A stretch of 64,000 nt of DNA from Burkholderia sp. L27(2015) (GCF_009765705.1 NZ_LMUX01000016.1:1034045-1098044); one strand, 5' to 3'; shown: positions 35,321 to 44,510, numbered from the stretch's first letter. The notes: generated by a model not told the origin, from the letters alone. A program made the numbers and translations.

Positions 35321-35719
35321 CTACCGTCCGTGACCGCCTCCGCCCCCGCCCCCGCCGCCATGCATGCCCCCACCGCCACTCCATCCAGTGTGCCCGCCGC
35401 CTTGCCCGCCGCTCCAGCCGCCTGAGCCGCCCGAGCCGCCCCAGTTGGAATGACCGCCCCAGCCGGAATGACCGCAGCAGCCGTGTCCACCAAAGTGGCC
35501 ACTGAATCCGACGCCTATGCCCACGACGGGTCCGCCATAAAAACCGTAGGGATACCCGTACCCGTAAGGACCGTAGTCATACCCGTAAGGACCATACCCG
35601 TACCCATAGGGCGGGTAGTAGCCGTATCCGTAAGGCGCGTATCCGTAATCGTAGGGAGGGGCGGCGACACAACCGCCGAGCAAGACGGCCACAGCGAGCG
35701 CACAAAGAGTCTTGGTCAT
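35321..35719 (-). CDS. Gly/Tyr-rich repetitive lipoprotein
   Basis: A 132-residue lipoprotein: signal peptide with lipobox LLGGC (Cys about 17), a YGYGPYGYDYGPYGY repeat region (about 25-60), one CCG pair, then a Gly/Ser/His/Trp-rich region ending in poly-Gly/His (GGGGGGGGHGR). Possible metal binding by the His/Gly tail. Start ATG 35719 with AGAGCTCATC upstream (weak). The role is unknown; low-complexity envelope proteins of this kind are frequent in the group. Confidence 0.65.
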   Translation of the reverse strand: MTKTLCALAVAVLLGGCVAAPPYDYGYAPYGYGYYPPYGYGYGPYGYDYGPYGYGYPYGFYGGPVVGIGVGFSGHFGGHGCCGHSGWGGHSNWGGSGGSGGWSGGQGGGHTGWSGGGGMHGGGGGGGGGHGR

Positions 35720-35882
35720 GATGAGCTCTCCACAAGTATTGTTAGAGAGATCCGGTCACGATTTTGTTCGCGCTATCTGTATCCGTAGTTACGCGGTTGT
35801 GGCCCTGTTACTTCAACTTGGTAGCGGTTTGAAAGACGTTTCCGAAAGATGCCTGCGAATGACGCTTTCGAACGATGCCTAA

Positions 35883-37199
35883 TCAAGCAGACTCATGCAC
35901 AGGCTGCGTCGTGATCTGGCCCAAGCTGCCATCGGGCCGCTTATAGAGAGTCGAGCCATAGCCGTTCAGGTCCAGCAGTTGAATCGAGGTGGTTTGCGTG
36001 AAACCAAACTGGATCTCGAAGTCATTGGTGGGACCCGCATGAATGCCGATAGCCGTTGCCGCGTTCGACGCGCCGTTATTCGTGTTTCCGGCGGTTGCAG
36101 CTTTATGCTCGGCCGCGTTGGCTGCAGCTTGCGCCTGCGCGGCGATCTTGGCCAGGCTTTGCAGCAAGGATGTGACTTCTTGCTGCGAAGCCACTCTGAC
36201 TTCGTTCAAGCTTGAGATCAGGCTTTGTAGACCGGCGTCCGAACTGTCGTTGCTTGACGATGGGGCGGTCGATGCCCCGGCTTGCGGCGTGCTCGTCGAG
36301 GAATCCGCGGGCGTATTCGGCGACGCCCCCTGGCTCCCCGTTGCGCCATCGCTCGGTAGAGTCAAAACTCCGGCGACGGCGGATAGCGCTGTGAGCGCGA
36401 AGGTATCCGTCTCCGTCTCGGACAGCGGCGAGTTGCCGGAAGCAGACGCGGCCCCCGAGGATGCGCCACCAGATCCCGAGTTCGACGGGTTTGAACCGCT
36501 CAGCGCCTGCCCGAAATCAGACCCGCTCGAATCGGCTGCCTCGGACTCGCTCGTCAGAGCCCCCACGGTCGACGCCAACAGATCGCCCGCGACGTTCGCC
36601 GGGGCGGATGTCGTCGTGAGATTACCGTAGGCTTGATAGGTGGACGACGTCTGCTCTTGCAACGCAACATTGAGCTCGCCAGTGTCGAGATTGATGCCAA
36701 TCGAGATCGAACCCGATTGATCGGTCGCGCCCACCGACGAAGCCAAACTGATGCCGCCGGCGGTATAACTGCTGATACTGACTTGGCTGGTTTGGCTGTT
36801 GTTATCGTAGGCGGCCGACAGGGTGAGCGAGCCGCTTTTCGCCAATTGCGTAGTGAGGTTCGCGCTAAGCGTGGAAGCTTGCTCGGCGCTGAAGCCGTTT
36901 TGGACCAGCAGATTATTGATCGTCGTCGTCAATTGGGCGCCGGCGCCGGCGATGATTTCGCGATTGCCGGTAGAGGGATCGACCTGGGTGGCGCCTTGTA
37001 TCGCTTGCGCAAATTCCAACGCCAGCTCACCGGTACCGGTGGCGGCCGTCACACCGTTGAGGTTGGCGTTCAGCGATACGGCAGCGTTGGCAGTCTCGGT
37101 CGCCTGTTCGCCGCCTGAGACGAGAAACACGCCATTGAAGGTAGATCCGGGCAAAAGGGTATTCTGCGTTCCCGAGATGGGATTGGAAATGCTCGTCAT
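35883..37199 (-). CDS. Ser/Ala/Thr-rich, Cys-free hypothetical protein
   Basis: A 438-residue protein with no Cys and no Trp in the whole sequence, rich in Ser, Ala, Thr, Gly and Asn. No signal peptide at the start; the N-terminus TSISNPISGTQNTLL is Ser/Ile/Asn-rich and polar, like type III secretion signals, and the composition recalls harpins, but no secretion gene is nearby. Residues about 1-240 repeat beta-like segments (SLTLSAAYDNNSQTSQVSIS); a low-complexity Ser/Gly/Pro linker (about 240-330) follows; a helical Ala/Gln segment (about 350-385) and a beta end (IQLLDLNGYGSTLYKRPDGS) close it. ATG 37199 with AAAGGCAG upstream. No known family. Confidence 0.6.
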   Translation of the reverse strand: MTSISNPISGTQNTLLPGSTFNGVFLVSGGEQATETANAAVSLNANLNGVTAATGTGELALEFAQAIQGATQVDPSTGNREIIAGAGAQLTTTINNLLVQNGFSAEQASTLSANLTTQLAKSGSLTLSAAYDNNSQTSQVSISSYTAGGISLASSVGATDQSGSISIGINLDTGELNVALQEQTSSTYQAYGNLTTTSAPANVAGDLLASTVGALTSESEAADSSGSDFGQALSGSNPSNSGSGGASSGAASASGNSPLSETETDTFALTALSAVAGVLTLPSDGATGSQGASPNTPADSSTSTPQAGASTAPSSSNDSSDAGLQSLISSLNEVRVASQQEVTSLLQSLAKIAAQAQAAANAAEHKAATAGNTNNGASNAATAIGIHAGPTNDFEIQFGFTQTTSIQLLDLNGYGSTLYKRPDGSLGQITTQPVHESA

Positions 37200-37728
37200 T
37201 TAATCTGCCTTTAAAAGAATAAGGTAGACCGCCATCTCTCCCTCGAGTGCTGGCTTTGGTCGGTATCGGATCGTTGGCCTGCAGCAGGCTAACCCCTATT
37301 TGAGCTAGTTAACGGTCGGTTTGTACCTTTTCTTTAGTCAAGTGGGAAAAAAATATCGAATCGAAGGAGGGCCGTGAACTGACAGGCCCGAGAGGCTTGG
37401 GTTTGTCCGTGTTATGCCGTGGGCATGCTCGTTCCATGACGTTTCACCTTCCGCTTTGAGCAATACACAGATCGGTCAAAATGTGAATGCCTGGCTTGCG
37501 TGCCGGCCTGCAGCCGATGGCCAAGAGCTTTGGCGAGTGCCGGATGTACTCGTTGCGGCACGCACAAGATGCGCTTGATTGACGCGACATATCCTTTTAT
37601 TGTTGCCAGATTTGACAAAAATCATTTATCTTTTTGGCGCTTTTTTTCTAATTCTCGTAAGAATAAACTGCAGCCGTCACCCAGGGCGAGACTGTCATTT
37701 CCAACCATTGCAAAGAGGGTCGCGCGCG
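37200..37728. other. Long intergenic region upstream of LysR gene
   Basis: About 529 bases between a minus-strand hypothetical and a plus-strand LysR gene. AT-rich patches occur around 37340-37360 (GGGAAAAAAATATCG) and 37595-37665 (TTGACAAAAATCATTTATC), the latter a likely promoter area for the LysR gene. The upstream extension of the LysR frame (37579) has no family content. No other gene is supported. Confidence 0.4.
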
Positions 37729-38646
37729 ATGAACATGCTGCGCAACATGAAGATTTTTGCGCGCGTAGCGGAAGTCGGTAGCTTTACGCTTGCCGCGCAA
37801 CAATTGAAGGTCACCACGGCGCAAGCTTCTCACGCGATCTCCGAGCTTGAGGTGCATTTGCGCACACGCTTGCTCAATCGGACCACGCGACGCGTGGCGT
37901 TGACCGAGGCCGGTGATCGGTATTTGAAACGCTGCACGGAAATTCTGGCGCTGCTTGAAATTTCAGAGGCGGAAGCGGGGGCGGCGAAGCTGTCGCCTTC
38001 GGGGGTGCTTCGGATTCACGCACCTACGAGCTTCGGCCAGTTCTACGTCGTGCCCGCCCTGATACGGTACCTGGAAGCACATCCCCTGGTGCGCGTCGAC
38101 CTCACACTTTCGCAGAGGATTCCCGATCTACTCGACGAGGGGTTCGACGTATCGCTGCAAGTCACCACAACCCATTTACCGGATTCCGCACTGGTGTCTA
38201 GCCGAATCTGCGACATACCTAGCGTACTTTGCGCATCGCCGGAATACATCGAGCGCAATGGTGTGCCCGAAGCGGTATCGGACCTGCGTCGACACGAATG
38301 CCTGCAACTGGTCACGCCTTATTTTCCGATCGATCGCTGGAAATTCGAGGGGCCGGACGGCGTAACGCAAATCGACCTGCCGCCGGGAAAGCTGCGCGTG
38401 AATTCGTCCGATGCGTTGGCAGTGGCGTTGGCCGAGGGGTTGGGCGTAGGGCCTTTGCCGTTGCTGACGGCGTTGCCTTGGCTGCGTAGCGGGAAATTGG
38501 TGCGCGTATTGCCGCAATACCAGCTGCAGACCGGGACGATCTACGCGATATACCCGTCGCGAGAGTACCTGGACGCAAAAATCAAGACGTGGGTGGCGTT
38601 TCTTCGCGACTTCGTTACGGCGGCACTCTCGACGGAACACGGCTGA
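37729..38646 (+). CDS. LysR-type transcriptional regulator
   Basis: A 305-residue LTTR of the LrgA/DmlR-like group: helix-turn-helix MKIFARVAEVGSFTLAAQQL and AQASHAISELEVHLRTRLLNRTTRR (residues 6-60), then the substrate-binding domain (GVLRIHAPTSFGQFYVVPALI and onward). ATG 37729 follows AAAGAGGG. It stands alone, with an HdeA-like gene convergent downstream, so its target is not obvious. Effector unknown. Confidence 0.9.
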   Translation: MNMLRNMKIFARVAEVGSFTLAAQQLKVTTAQASHAISELEVHLRTRLLNRTTRRVALTEAGDRYLKRCTEILALLEISEAEAGAAKLSPSGVLRIHAPTSFGQFYVVPALIRYLEAHPLVRVDLTLSQRIPDLLDEGFDVSLQVTTTHLPDSALVSSRICDIPSVLCASPEYIERNGVPEAVSDLRRHECLQLVTPYFPIDRWKFEGPDGVTQIDLPPGKLRVNSSDALAVALAEGLGVGPLPLLTALPWLRSGKLVRVLPQYQLQTGTIYAIYPSREYLDAKIKTWVAFLRDFVTAALSTEHG

Positions 38647-38787
38647 TCTGTGCTCAGGGGATCGGACAGGAGTGCAGACAAGAGCACGAGCACGCGGGCG
38701 CGCGGGAAGCCACCGGCGCGGATTACCGAGCACATGGATCTTGCCGGTGAGGTCGCGCGCGGGCGGTGGCCCACCCACCCGCAGACG

Positions 38788-39108
38788 TCAATGGTGATCG
38801 AAGAGCGCGAGTTTGCCGCTACTGTACATCTGGCGGACCTTGGTCTTGAACATCATCTGCGGCGTCTTCTCGCATTCGGTGACGATCGCGGCGACCGGCG
38901 TTGCGGTGTCTTCCACCATGGTATCGGTCTCGATTACGCCCAGATGATCGGCGCCGGCCACCCAGTAGACGAGGGCGGGGCGGTACTGTTCGTCGACCGC
39001 GACGAAGTCCGCGCATTTCATTTTCGAAACGTTCATTTGCGTGGCGGCTGCGGCGGGCAGCGCAAAGCTCAAGCCGAGGACGAGGGTGCCAATCAGAGTG
39101 TGCTTCAT
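38788..39108 (-). CDS. HdeA/HdeB-family periplasmic acid-stress protein
   Basis: A 106-residue exported protein: signal peptide to about residue 21 (LSFALPAAAA), then KMKCADFVAVDEQYRPALVYWVAG and AIVTECEKTPQMMFKTKVRQM. The spacing of the two Cys (about 30 and 78) and the C-x-DF-x-AVDE block match HdeA/HdeB, small disulfide-bonded chaperones that unfold at low pH and protect periplasmic proteins. ATG 39108 is chosen over an upstream start at 39165 because AAAGGAGAG sits nine bases before it and the signal peptide begins there. It fits the arginine-based acid-response theme of the first region, though it is 27 kb away. Confidence 0.8.
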   Translation of the reverse strand: MKHTLIGTLVLGLSFALPAAAATQMNVSKMKCADFVAVDEQYRPALVYWVAGADHLGVIETDTMVEDTATPVAAIVTECEKTPQMMFKTKVRQMYSSGKLALFDHH

Positions 39109-39360
39109 TGTGGTGCTCTCCTTTAGAATGTGCAGCAGTGGCCCGCAGCGGGTCGCGTGCGCCATCGGTGCAAAACACGGCCAGACAGGGTGCCCATAAT
39201 CCGCTAACCCGTTACGTCATGGGTCGACGAGGCAACCGCGCGCCGCCGGCGCTTCCGACCCCGCTGGTTTAGTATAGGCGCTGGTTCGAGCAGAAAAACG
39301 ACAATTGCCTCGCTCGGGACGGTCCGATCGGGCAGGGTTGGTGCACCGGGAGTTTCTGGA

Positions 39361-40713
39361 ATGAGCGACTTCGCGCCTTGGAGCAGCGGGAATCCTTCCT
39401 TGAGTGGAGCGTACGCGCCGGTCTTCGACGAACGGGACGACACGGATCTGACGGTCGAGGGGGAGATCCCGCCGTCGCTGCGGGGCGTGTTCATGCGCAA
39501 TGGCCCAAATCCGCAGTTCGAGCCCGATGATCGCTATGCCTATCCATTCGATGGGACCGGCATGATCCATGCCATCTATATCGAGAATGGGCGGGCAAGG
39601 TACCGCAATCGCTGGGTATTGACCCAGGAGCTACTCAAGGAGCGTGCGGCCGGCCAGCGCATCTACAACTCGAGTTTCAGCGCTGCGCCGCACGCAGACC
39701 TCGCCAACACCAACATCGTTTATCACGCAGGGCGTTACCTCGCGCTCTACGAAGGCGGCGTGCCCTATGAAGTCAATCGCGATATCGACACGGTGGGACT
39801 GTTCAACTACGATGGCGCGCTGCCCAATTTTATGTCCGCCCATCCGAAACTCGATCCGGCCACCGGCGAGCTTTTGTCGCTGGCGTATGACCTCAATACG
39901 AGTGGGCTAACTTACTTGCGCGCCGACAAGACGGGCCGTATCGATCGCGTCGTGCCGTTCCAGGCGCCGTGGCCCGCGATGGTGCATGACGTCGCCATTA
40001 CCGAACGTCACGTGATCGCTTTCATCTGTCCGTTTGTTTTCGACCGCTCGCACCAAGGTCCGCCGGGCAGCTGGCAGCCGGACAAAGGCACGATGGTCGC
40101 GGTGATTCCGCGCGACGCGCGCACCGCGGCCGACGTGAAGTGGATCACAGGCGCGCCTTTCTTCCAGTTCCACACGATGAACGCGTTCGCCGAAGGCAAT
40201 CGCATCGAAGTGGTCGCTCCTTGGTATGACTCGTTTTCGCTGACGGCTCGCAGTAATCGGCTGGAACTCCATCGCCTGGTCATTCATACCGATACCAACA
40301 CGCTCGAAGATCAAGCCCTCGATGATCAAGCCTGCGAATTCTCGCGTATCAACGAGGCTTATCTGGGGCGCCGAGCCCGCTATGGTTATGTGGGGCTGCG
40401 CGATCCCAGGCCCGGCGAGGCGACTCAAGCGGGCGCGTTCGAAGCGATGGCGCGATACGACCTGACGACAGGACAGAGGGTTGTCCACCGATTTCCCGCA
40501 GCGATGACGGTGTGCGAACCGGTGTTCGTGGCGGACTCTGGCGGCCGTAGCGAAGAGGACGGATTTATCTTCACGTTCGCGCACGATGCAGGGAGCGCCG
40601 GCGGACGCTTCGTCATCCTTGATGCGCGACATCTCGCCGGTGCGCCGCTTGCGGTTGTGCACCTGCCGCGGCGGGTGCCGGCCGGCCTCCATGGCTCCTG
40701 GATACCGGCCTGA
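39361..40713 (+). CDS. Carotenoid cleavage oxygenase family protein (RPE65/lignostilbene dioxygenase)
   Basis: A 450-residue non-haem Fe(II) dioxygenase of the carotenoid/stilbene cleavage family. The four expected iron-ligand His blocks are visible: SAHPKLDPATGE, MVHDVAITE, FFQFHTMNAF and the C-terminal GLHGSWIPA. The start has the family block PPSLRGVFMRNGPNPQFEP. It cleaves a polyene or stilbene-like double bond (for example apocarotenoids or lignin-derived stilbenes); the substrate is unknown. ATG 39361, after a weak TTTCTGGA site. No neighbouring pathway genes. Confidence 0.9.
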   Translation: MSDFAPWSSGNPSLSGAYAPVFDERDDTDLTVEGEIPPSLRGVFMRNGPNPQFEPDDRYAYPFDGTGMIHAIYIENGRARYRNRWVLTQELLKERAAGQRIYNSSFSAAPHADLANTNIVYHAGRYLALYEGGVPYEVNRDIDTVGLFNYDGALPNFMSAHPKLDPATGELLSLAYDLNTSGLTYLRADKTGRIDRVVPFQAPWPAMVHDVAITERHVIAFICPFVFDRSHQGPPGSWQPDKGTMVAVIPRDARTAADVKWITGAPFFQFHTMNAFAEGNRIEVVAPWYDSFSLTARSNRLELHRLVIHTDTNTLEDQALDDQACEFSRINEAYLGRRARYGYVGLRDPRPGEATQAGAFEAMARYDLTTGQRVVHRFPAAMTVCEPVFVADSGGRSEEDGFIFTFAHDAGSAGGRFVILDARHLAGAPLAVVHLPRRVPAGLHGSWIPA

Positions 40714-40732
40714 GCCGCGATTGCCGCAGTCA

Positions 40733-41122
40733 TCACGCGTTAGCGGCGCTTGAGCTTCGTTTGAGCTTGATCACGCGCGAAATTTGTCCGGGCGTGAAGC
40801 TGGTGTTGCGCGCAAAGGGCGCGCAATCCAGCGGAGCCGTCAGCGATTCCGCTGCGGCGTAGTGGCCCACATAGCGAAAGCGATCGGTCGCTTGCCAAAT
40901 GAAAACGGGGATCGCATTGGTTTGCTTGGCCAGCGTGCGGCCTGCTGCACGCGCTGAAGCGCTGCTATTGACCAGGATGACATCGGGCGCTTGCGGATTA
41001 AGCTCGGGCCGCAGGCAGGCAGCGACTACCTTACCTTTGCTGGTCGGTAGGAACGATTGTTTGTTGCCGCCACACAGCGCATGTATATCTTCACGAGTGT
41101 AATTCTTGCCTGTTTCAAACAC
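40733..41122 (-). CDS. Uncharacterised small protein
   Basis: A 129-residue protein read from GTG 41122 (TGGAG seven bases upstream). The track frame is open to TTG 41248, but that extension has no conserved look. Visible blocks are GKNYTREDIHALCGG, QSFLPTSKGKVVAACLRPELNP, DVILVNSSASARAAGRTLAKQTNAIPVFI and FRYVGHYAAAESLTAP. There are three Cys and no signal peptide. The repeated pattern of VV-ACLRP and IPVFIWQ suggests a small alpha/beta domain with a nucleic-acid or nucleotide-binding look, but I do not recognise the family. It converges on the carotenoid oxygenase, 20 bases away. Confidence 0.6.
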   Translation of the reverse strand: MFETGKNYTREDIHALCGGNKQSFLPTSKGKVVAACLRPELNPQAPDVILVNSSASARAAGRTLAKQTNAIPVFIWQATDRFRYVGHYAAAESLTAPLDCAPFARNTSFTPGQISRVIKLKRSSSAANA

Positions 41123-41280
41123 GGGTAACTCCAGGGAACATGCAGCACGAGGCTGCGAAATCAACTGCTGGAAACAATAGCTGGAGACTCGTAAAGTCTT
41201 CGTAAAATCGGCAGAGCGCGAAATAAAGGATGCATAATTTCGATTCAATCGGATGCAATGAAATAACCGGGCGGCACATC

Positions 41281-41931
41281 ATGTCATTTCAACACTACGG
41301 CTTCTTTCTTCCCGCGTGCTTCGCGATCAACATGGCACTCGGTCCTAACAACGTGCTGTCGCTATCCAACGGCGCGCGAGATGGCGTGCGCTCTTCCGTG
41401 TGTGCGGCGTTTGGACGCTTGCTGGCGTTCGCGGTCATGATTGCGATCGCCGGCTTTGGTCTTGGGGCGTTGCTGCTTGCCTCGCAGACCTTGTTCACGC
41501 TGTTGAAATTTGGCGGCGCGGCCTACCTGGTGTGGATCGGTATCAAACTGTTCCGCGGCGGCCCGGCTCAGTTTTCCAGTTCGGCTGGCGAGGTGACGGC
41601 GAGCAGTGGCCCGGCCTCGGGCAAACTACGTCGGCTTGCCAAACAGGAGTTCCTCGTCGCTGCGGGCAACCCGAAGGCGATCCTGGTCTTCACCGCGTTT
41701 TTCCCGCAATTTGTGGATCCGTCCGCTTACGCGACCAGTTTCCTGGTGCTGGGCACGACCTTCTTGGCGCTTGAGCTGGTCGCCATCACGGTCTACTCGG
41801 TGATAGGCGCGCGGCTAGGAACATTGGCGAACGGCACACGCGGTTTCCGATGGTTCAATCGCGTGAGTGGATCGTTGATGATCGTATTCGGGGTGTTGCT
41901 CGCGTTCCTGCGCCGTCCTGCGGTAGGGTGA
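41281..41931 (+). CDS. LysE-family amino acid exporter
   Basis: A 216-residue exporter with six hydrophobic segments. N-terminal signature FFLPACFAINMALGPNNVLSLSNGARDG, later KQEFLVAAGNPKAILVFTAFFPQFVD, the family's NPKA motif. ATG 41281 (MSFQHYG) is chosen; the frame upstream to 41230 adds no conserved residues. It is convergent with the LysR gene at 41935 and 37% of its loop is unlike the exporter at 34636, so the two are separate paralogues. Substrate unknown. Confidence 0.88.
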   Translation: MSFQHYGFFLPACFAINMALGPNNVLSLSNGARDGVRSSVCAAFGRLLAFAVMIAIAGFGLGALLLASQTLFTLLKFGGAAYLVWIGIKLFRGGPAQFSSSAGEVTASSGPASGKLRRLAKQEFLVAAGNPKAILVFTAFFPQFVDPSAYATSFLVLGTTFLALELVAITVYSVIGARLGTLANGTRGFRWFNRVSGSLMIVFGVLLAFLRRPAVG

Positions 41932-41934
41932 CAT

Positions 41935-42855
41935 TCACTGCGCGTCGTGGATATGCTCGGCGAGGTAGTCGATCAACACGCGTACCTTCGGCGGCAAAAA
42001 ACGATTCGGCGGATACAACAGCCATACTGAGCCGACATAGGCACGTGCTTCCAGATCCCAGTCGGCAAGCACCTGCAGCAGGTCGCCACGCTGCAGTGCA
42101 TCGGCTGCCGCAAACTCGGGCAAATTCGCGATGCCCAGATCCTGCTGTGCTGCTTCGAGCCGCGCGCCTGCATGATTCGCAATGTAGCGTCCTCTCACCT
42201 CGACGGTGTGGGCTTCTGTGCCGCGGCGCAAGCGCCAGCGGTTGTCGTCCGCGGTTTCGCCCAGGTACACGCAATCGTGCTGCGCAAGATCGCGCGGATG
42301 CTCCGGTGTACCGCGCGTTTGCAGATACGCGCGCGATGCGCAGAGTACCCAACGCACCGAACCGAGCTGCCGACCCGCAAGGCCCGGAGCCGGGTGTTCC
42401 GTAAGCCGAATCACGACATCGAGATCGTCGACGAGCGGATCGACTTCATGGTCTGCGAACAGCAACTGAAGGTCGACTTCGGGATAAGCACGTAAGAAGC
42501 CAGGAATGAGCGGATGAATCACCGTTTTCGCATACGCTGTCGGCGCGCTCACGCTCACTTTCCCTTGTGGCCGGCCGACCAGTTGTCCGGCTGCGTCGAC
42601 GGCCCCCGACGCGGCGCCCACCATATCGCGGCAATACCGATACACCTGCGCGCCCGATTCCGTGACACGCACTTTGCGCGTCGAGCGTTCCAGCAGGCGC
42701 GTGGCAAGGGCTTCTTCAAGGCGTTTGATCTGGCGGCTAACCGTCGACGGTGTGCTGCCGAGCTGGCGCGCGGCCACCGAGAAGTTGCCGGCATCGACCA
42801 CGCGTGCGAACACGGCCATGTCGGGCAGCAATGCGAAGAGTTCGGTTGAATTCAT
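41935..42855 (-). CDS. LysR-type transcriptional regulator
   Basis: A 306-residue LTTR: helix-turn-helix PDMAVFARVVDAGNFSVAARQL, STPSTVSRQIKRLEEALATRLLERSTRK (about 11-65), and the effector domain. ATG 42855. It is divergent from the EamA-type transporter at 42986 with 130 bases between, which makes that transporter the likely target. Its 3' end meets the LysE-type gene. Confidence 0.9.
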   Translation of the reverse strand: MNSTELFALLPDMAVFARVVDAGNFSVAARQLGSTPSTVSRQIKRLEEALATRLLERSTRKVRVTESGAQVYRYCRDMVGAASGAVDAAGQLVGRPQGKVSVSAPTAYAKTVIHPLIPGFLRAYPEVDLQLLFADHEVDPLVDDLDVVIRLTEHPAPGLAGRQLGSVRWVLCASRAYLQTRGTPEHPRDLAQHDCVYLGETADDNRWRLRRGTEAHTVEVRGRYIANHAGARLEAAQQDLGIANLPEFAAADALQRGDLLQVLADWDLEARAYVGSVWLLYPPNRFLPPKVRVLIDYLAEHIHDAQ

Positions 42856-42985
42856 CGAGCCATCTCAGCTATTTCGGGCGAAACCGCAGATTAATGCATT
42901 TCAGACATAAAAGCTGTGCGCGTAAGCTGGATTATCGCGCCAGACGCAAAGCAGGACAATGAGCGCTCACCTACTGAGAGCTGCC

Positions 42986-43933
42986 ATGTCCAAACAAGAA
43001 CGCCTGGTATTGCTGTCCGATTTGATGCTGCTTGCGGTTGCAGTGGTGTGGGGCACCAGTTACGGAATCGTCAAGAGTGCGCTGGCATTTTATCCGGTGC
43101 TCGGTCTGCTCGCGTTGCGGTTCGGTATCACATTCGTGCTGCTGTCCCCGGCGCTGCGCGCGTTGCGCCATGCCGATGCCCGTGCGCTGCGTGGCGTGCT
43201 GGGCGCAGGGGTGCTACTGCTGGGCATCTTCCTGAGCGAGACGTTCGGCGTGTTGCTCACGCCCGCGTCCAATGCGGCGTTCTTGATCAGTTTATGTGTG
43301 GTGCTGACGCCGCTAGTCGAGTGGGCGATGCTCAAGCGTAGTCCCAGCCATATCGAATGGGCGGCGGTCGCGCTTTCGCTGCTGGGTGCATGGTTGCTGG
43401 CCGGCGGCGCAGCCTTCGCCCTCACGTCTGGCGATGCGTTGATTCTGCTCGCCGCGCTGCTGCGCGCGGTGACCGTGTGCGTGACGAAGCGAGTGATGCA
43501 AACCTCGGCCTTGCCCCCTCTGTCGGTGACGGCGGTGCAGTCGGGCGTGGTCGCACTGGGAAGCGCGGCGTTGGCGCTCGCGATCGCGCCGCATCATTGG
43601 CCGCGCGTGCCGTCGTTCGCGGCGCATCCTGTGTTTTGGGGCAGCATGTTCTATCTGGTGGTCGCATGCACGCTGTTCGCGTTCTTCGCTCAAAACTATG
43701 CGGTCAAGCGCAGTAGCCCGACGCGTGTTGCGTTGTTGATGGGCAGTGAACCTGCGTTCGGCGCATTGTTCGCGTGCCTGTGGCTCGGTGAACGGATTTC
43801 GGCAATGGCCTGGGCGGGCGGGGGTTTGATCGTCGTCGCTTCGATGTTGGCGACGGTGCGCTGGCGTAAGCGTGTTGCGGTGCAAACCGGCACAGACCCG
43901 GTACCCCCCATCGCGATGCCTGGACAGTCATAA
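42986..43933 (+). CDS. EamA/DMT-family transporter
   Basis: A 315-residue inner-membrane permease with about ten hydrophobic segments in two EamA repeats. First helix VAVVWGTSYGIVKSAL, second repeat AFFAQNYAVKRSSPTRVALLMGSEPAFGALFACLWLGERIS, a strong DMT signature. ATG 42986 (MSKQERLV) has GAGAG five bases upstream and is preferred to ATG 42959. Probable metabolite/amino acid exporter; paired with the divergent LysR gene. Confidence 0.85.
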   Translation: MSKQERLVLLSDLMLLAVAVVWGTSYGIVKSALAFYPVLGLLALRFGITFVLLSPALRALRHADARALRGVLGAGVLLLGIFLSETFGVLLTPASNAAFLISLCVVLTPLVEWAMLKRSPSHIEWAAVALSLLGAWLLAGGAAFALTSGDALILLAALLRAVTVCVTKRVMQTSALPPLSVTAVQSGVVALGSAALALAIAPHHWPRVPSFAAHPVFWGSMFYLVVACTLFAFFAQNYAVKRSSPTRVALLMGSEPAFGALFACLWLGERISAMAWAGGGLIVVASMLATVRWRKRVAVQTGTDPVPPIAMPGQS

Positions 43934-43997
43934 TCTGAATTGTCTGAATAGACAGGCAGGCAGGAACCGGATAACGATTTTCGAAGGACGGCCCATC

Positions 43998-44510
43998 ATG
44001 GATCCAAAGCCAAAGCGCGCAGAGAGCCGGATGTGGCGTGTCGCATTGCCCAAGTTCGATCCCTCCGTCGCGGTGGGCGAGGGTGCACGCGAGCTCAGGG
44101 CAGACGACGCCCTGAAACTCGGGACGCTGTTCTTCACCGCCTTCAAGGGGACTACAGATGACCTTGGGCAAACCGAAGCGGATTACATCGAAGAGGCGTA
44201 CTCGCTGTTCGACGGTCGTTACGGCGATTGCCTGTTCAGTGCATCGTCGGTGATCGAGCGCGAGGGCGAATTGCTGTCAGTCTGCGTTGTTACCGATCAT
44301 GAGCTGTACGACTTCCCGGTCATCGTGATGGTGGCGACCCAACCCTCGATGCAGGGCAATGGGATGGCCAGCGGCTTGGTCAAGTCTGCTCTTACCAATC
44401 TTGTTGTCGCTGGACATGACGCGTGTTGCGCGATGGTTACTTTGGGGAACACGCCTTCGGAAGGGCTATTCGCGCATTGCGGTTTCGTGCCGTTTAGTGT
44501 CGAGCGGTGA
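43998..44510 (+). CDS. GNAT-family acetyltransferase
   Basis: A 170-residue protein with the GNAT core: VSSVIEREGELLSVCVVTDHEL-like strands, then VMVATQPSMQGNGMASGLVKSALTNL, an acetyl-CoA pyrophosphate-loop (Q/R-x-x-G-x-G/A is here QGNGMA), and FAHCGFVPF at the end. ATG 43998 follows GAAGGACG. The frame upstream to 43872 overlaps the transporter end and has no GNAT character. Substrate unknown. Confidence 0.75.
   Translation: MDPKPKRAESRMWRVALPKFDPSVAVGEGARELRADDALKLGTLFFTAFKGTTDDLGQTEADYIEEAYSLFDGRYGDCLFSASSVIEREGELLSVCVVTDHELYDFPVIVMVATQPSMQGNGMASGLVKSALTNLVVAGHDACCAMVTLGNTPSEGLFAHCGFVPFSVER

Noticed and set aside
39907..40692. A 261-codon frame opposite the carotenoid oxygenase gene
   Set aside because: Shadow of a conserved gene with all four iron-ligand His blocks.
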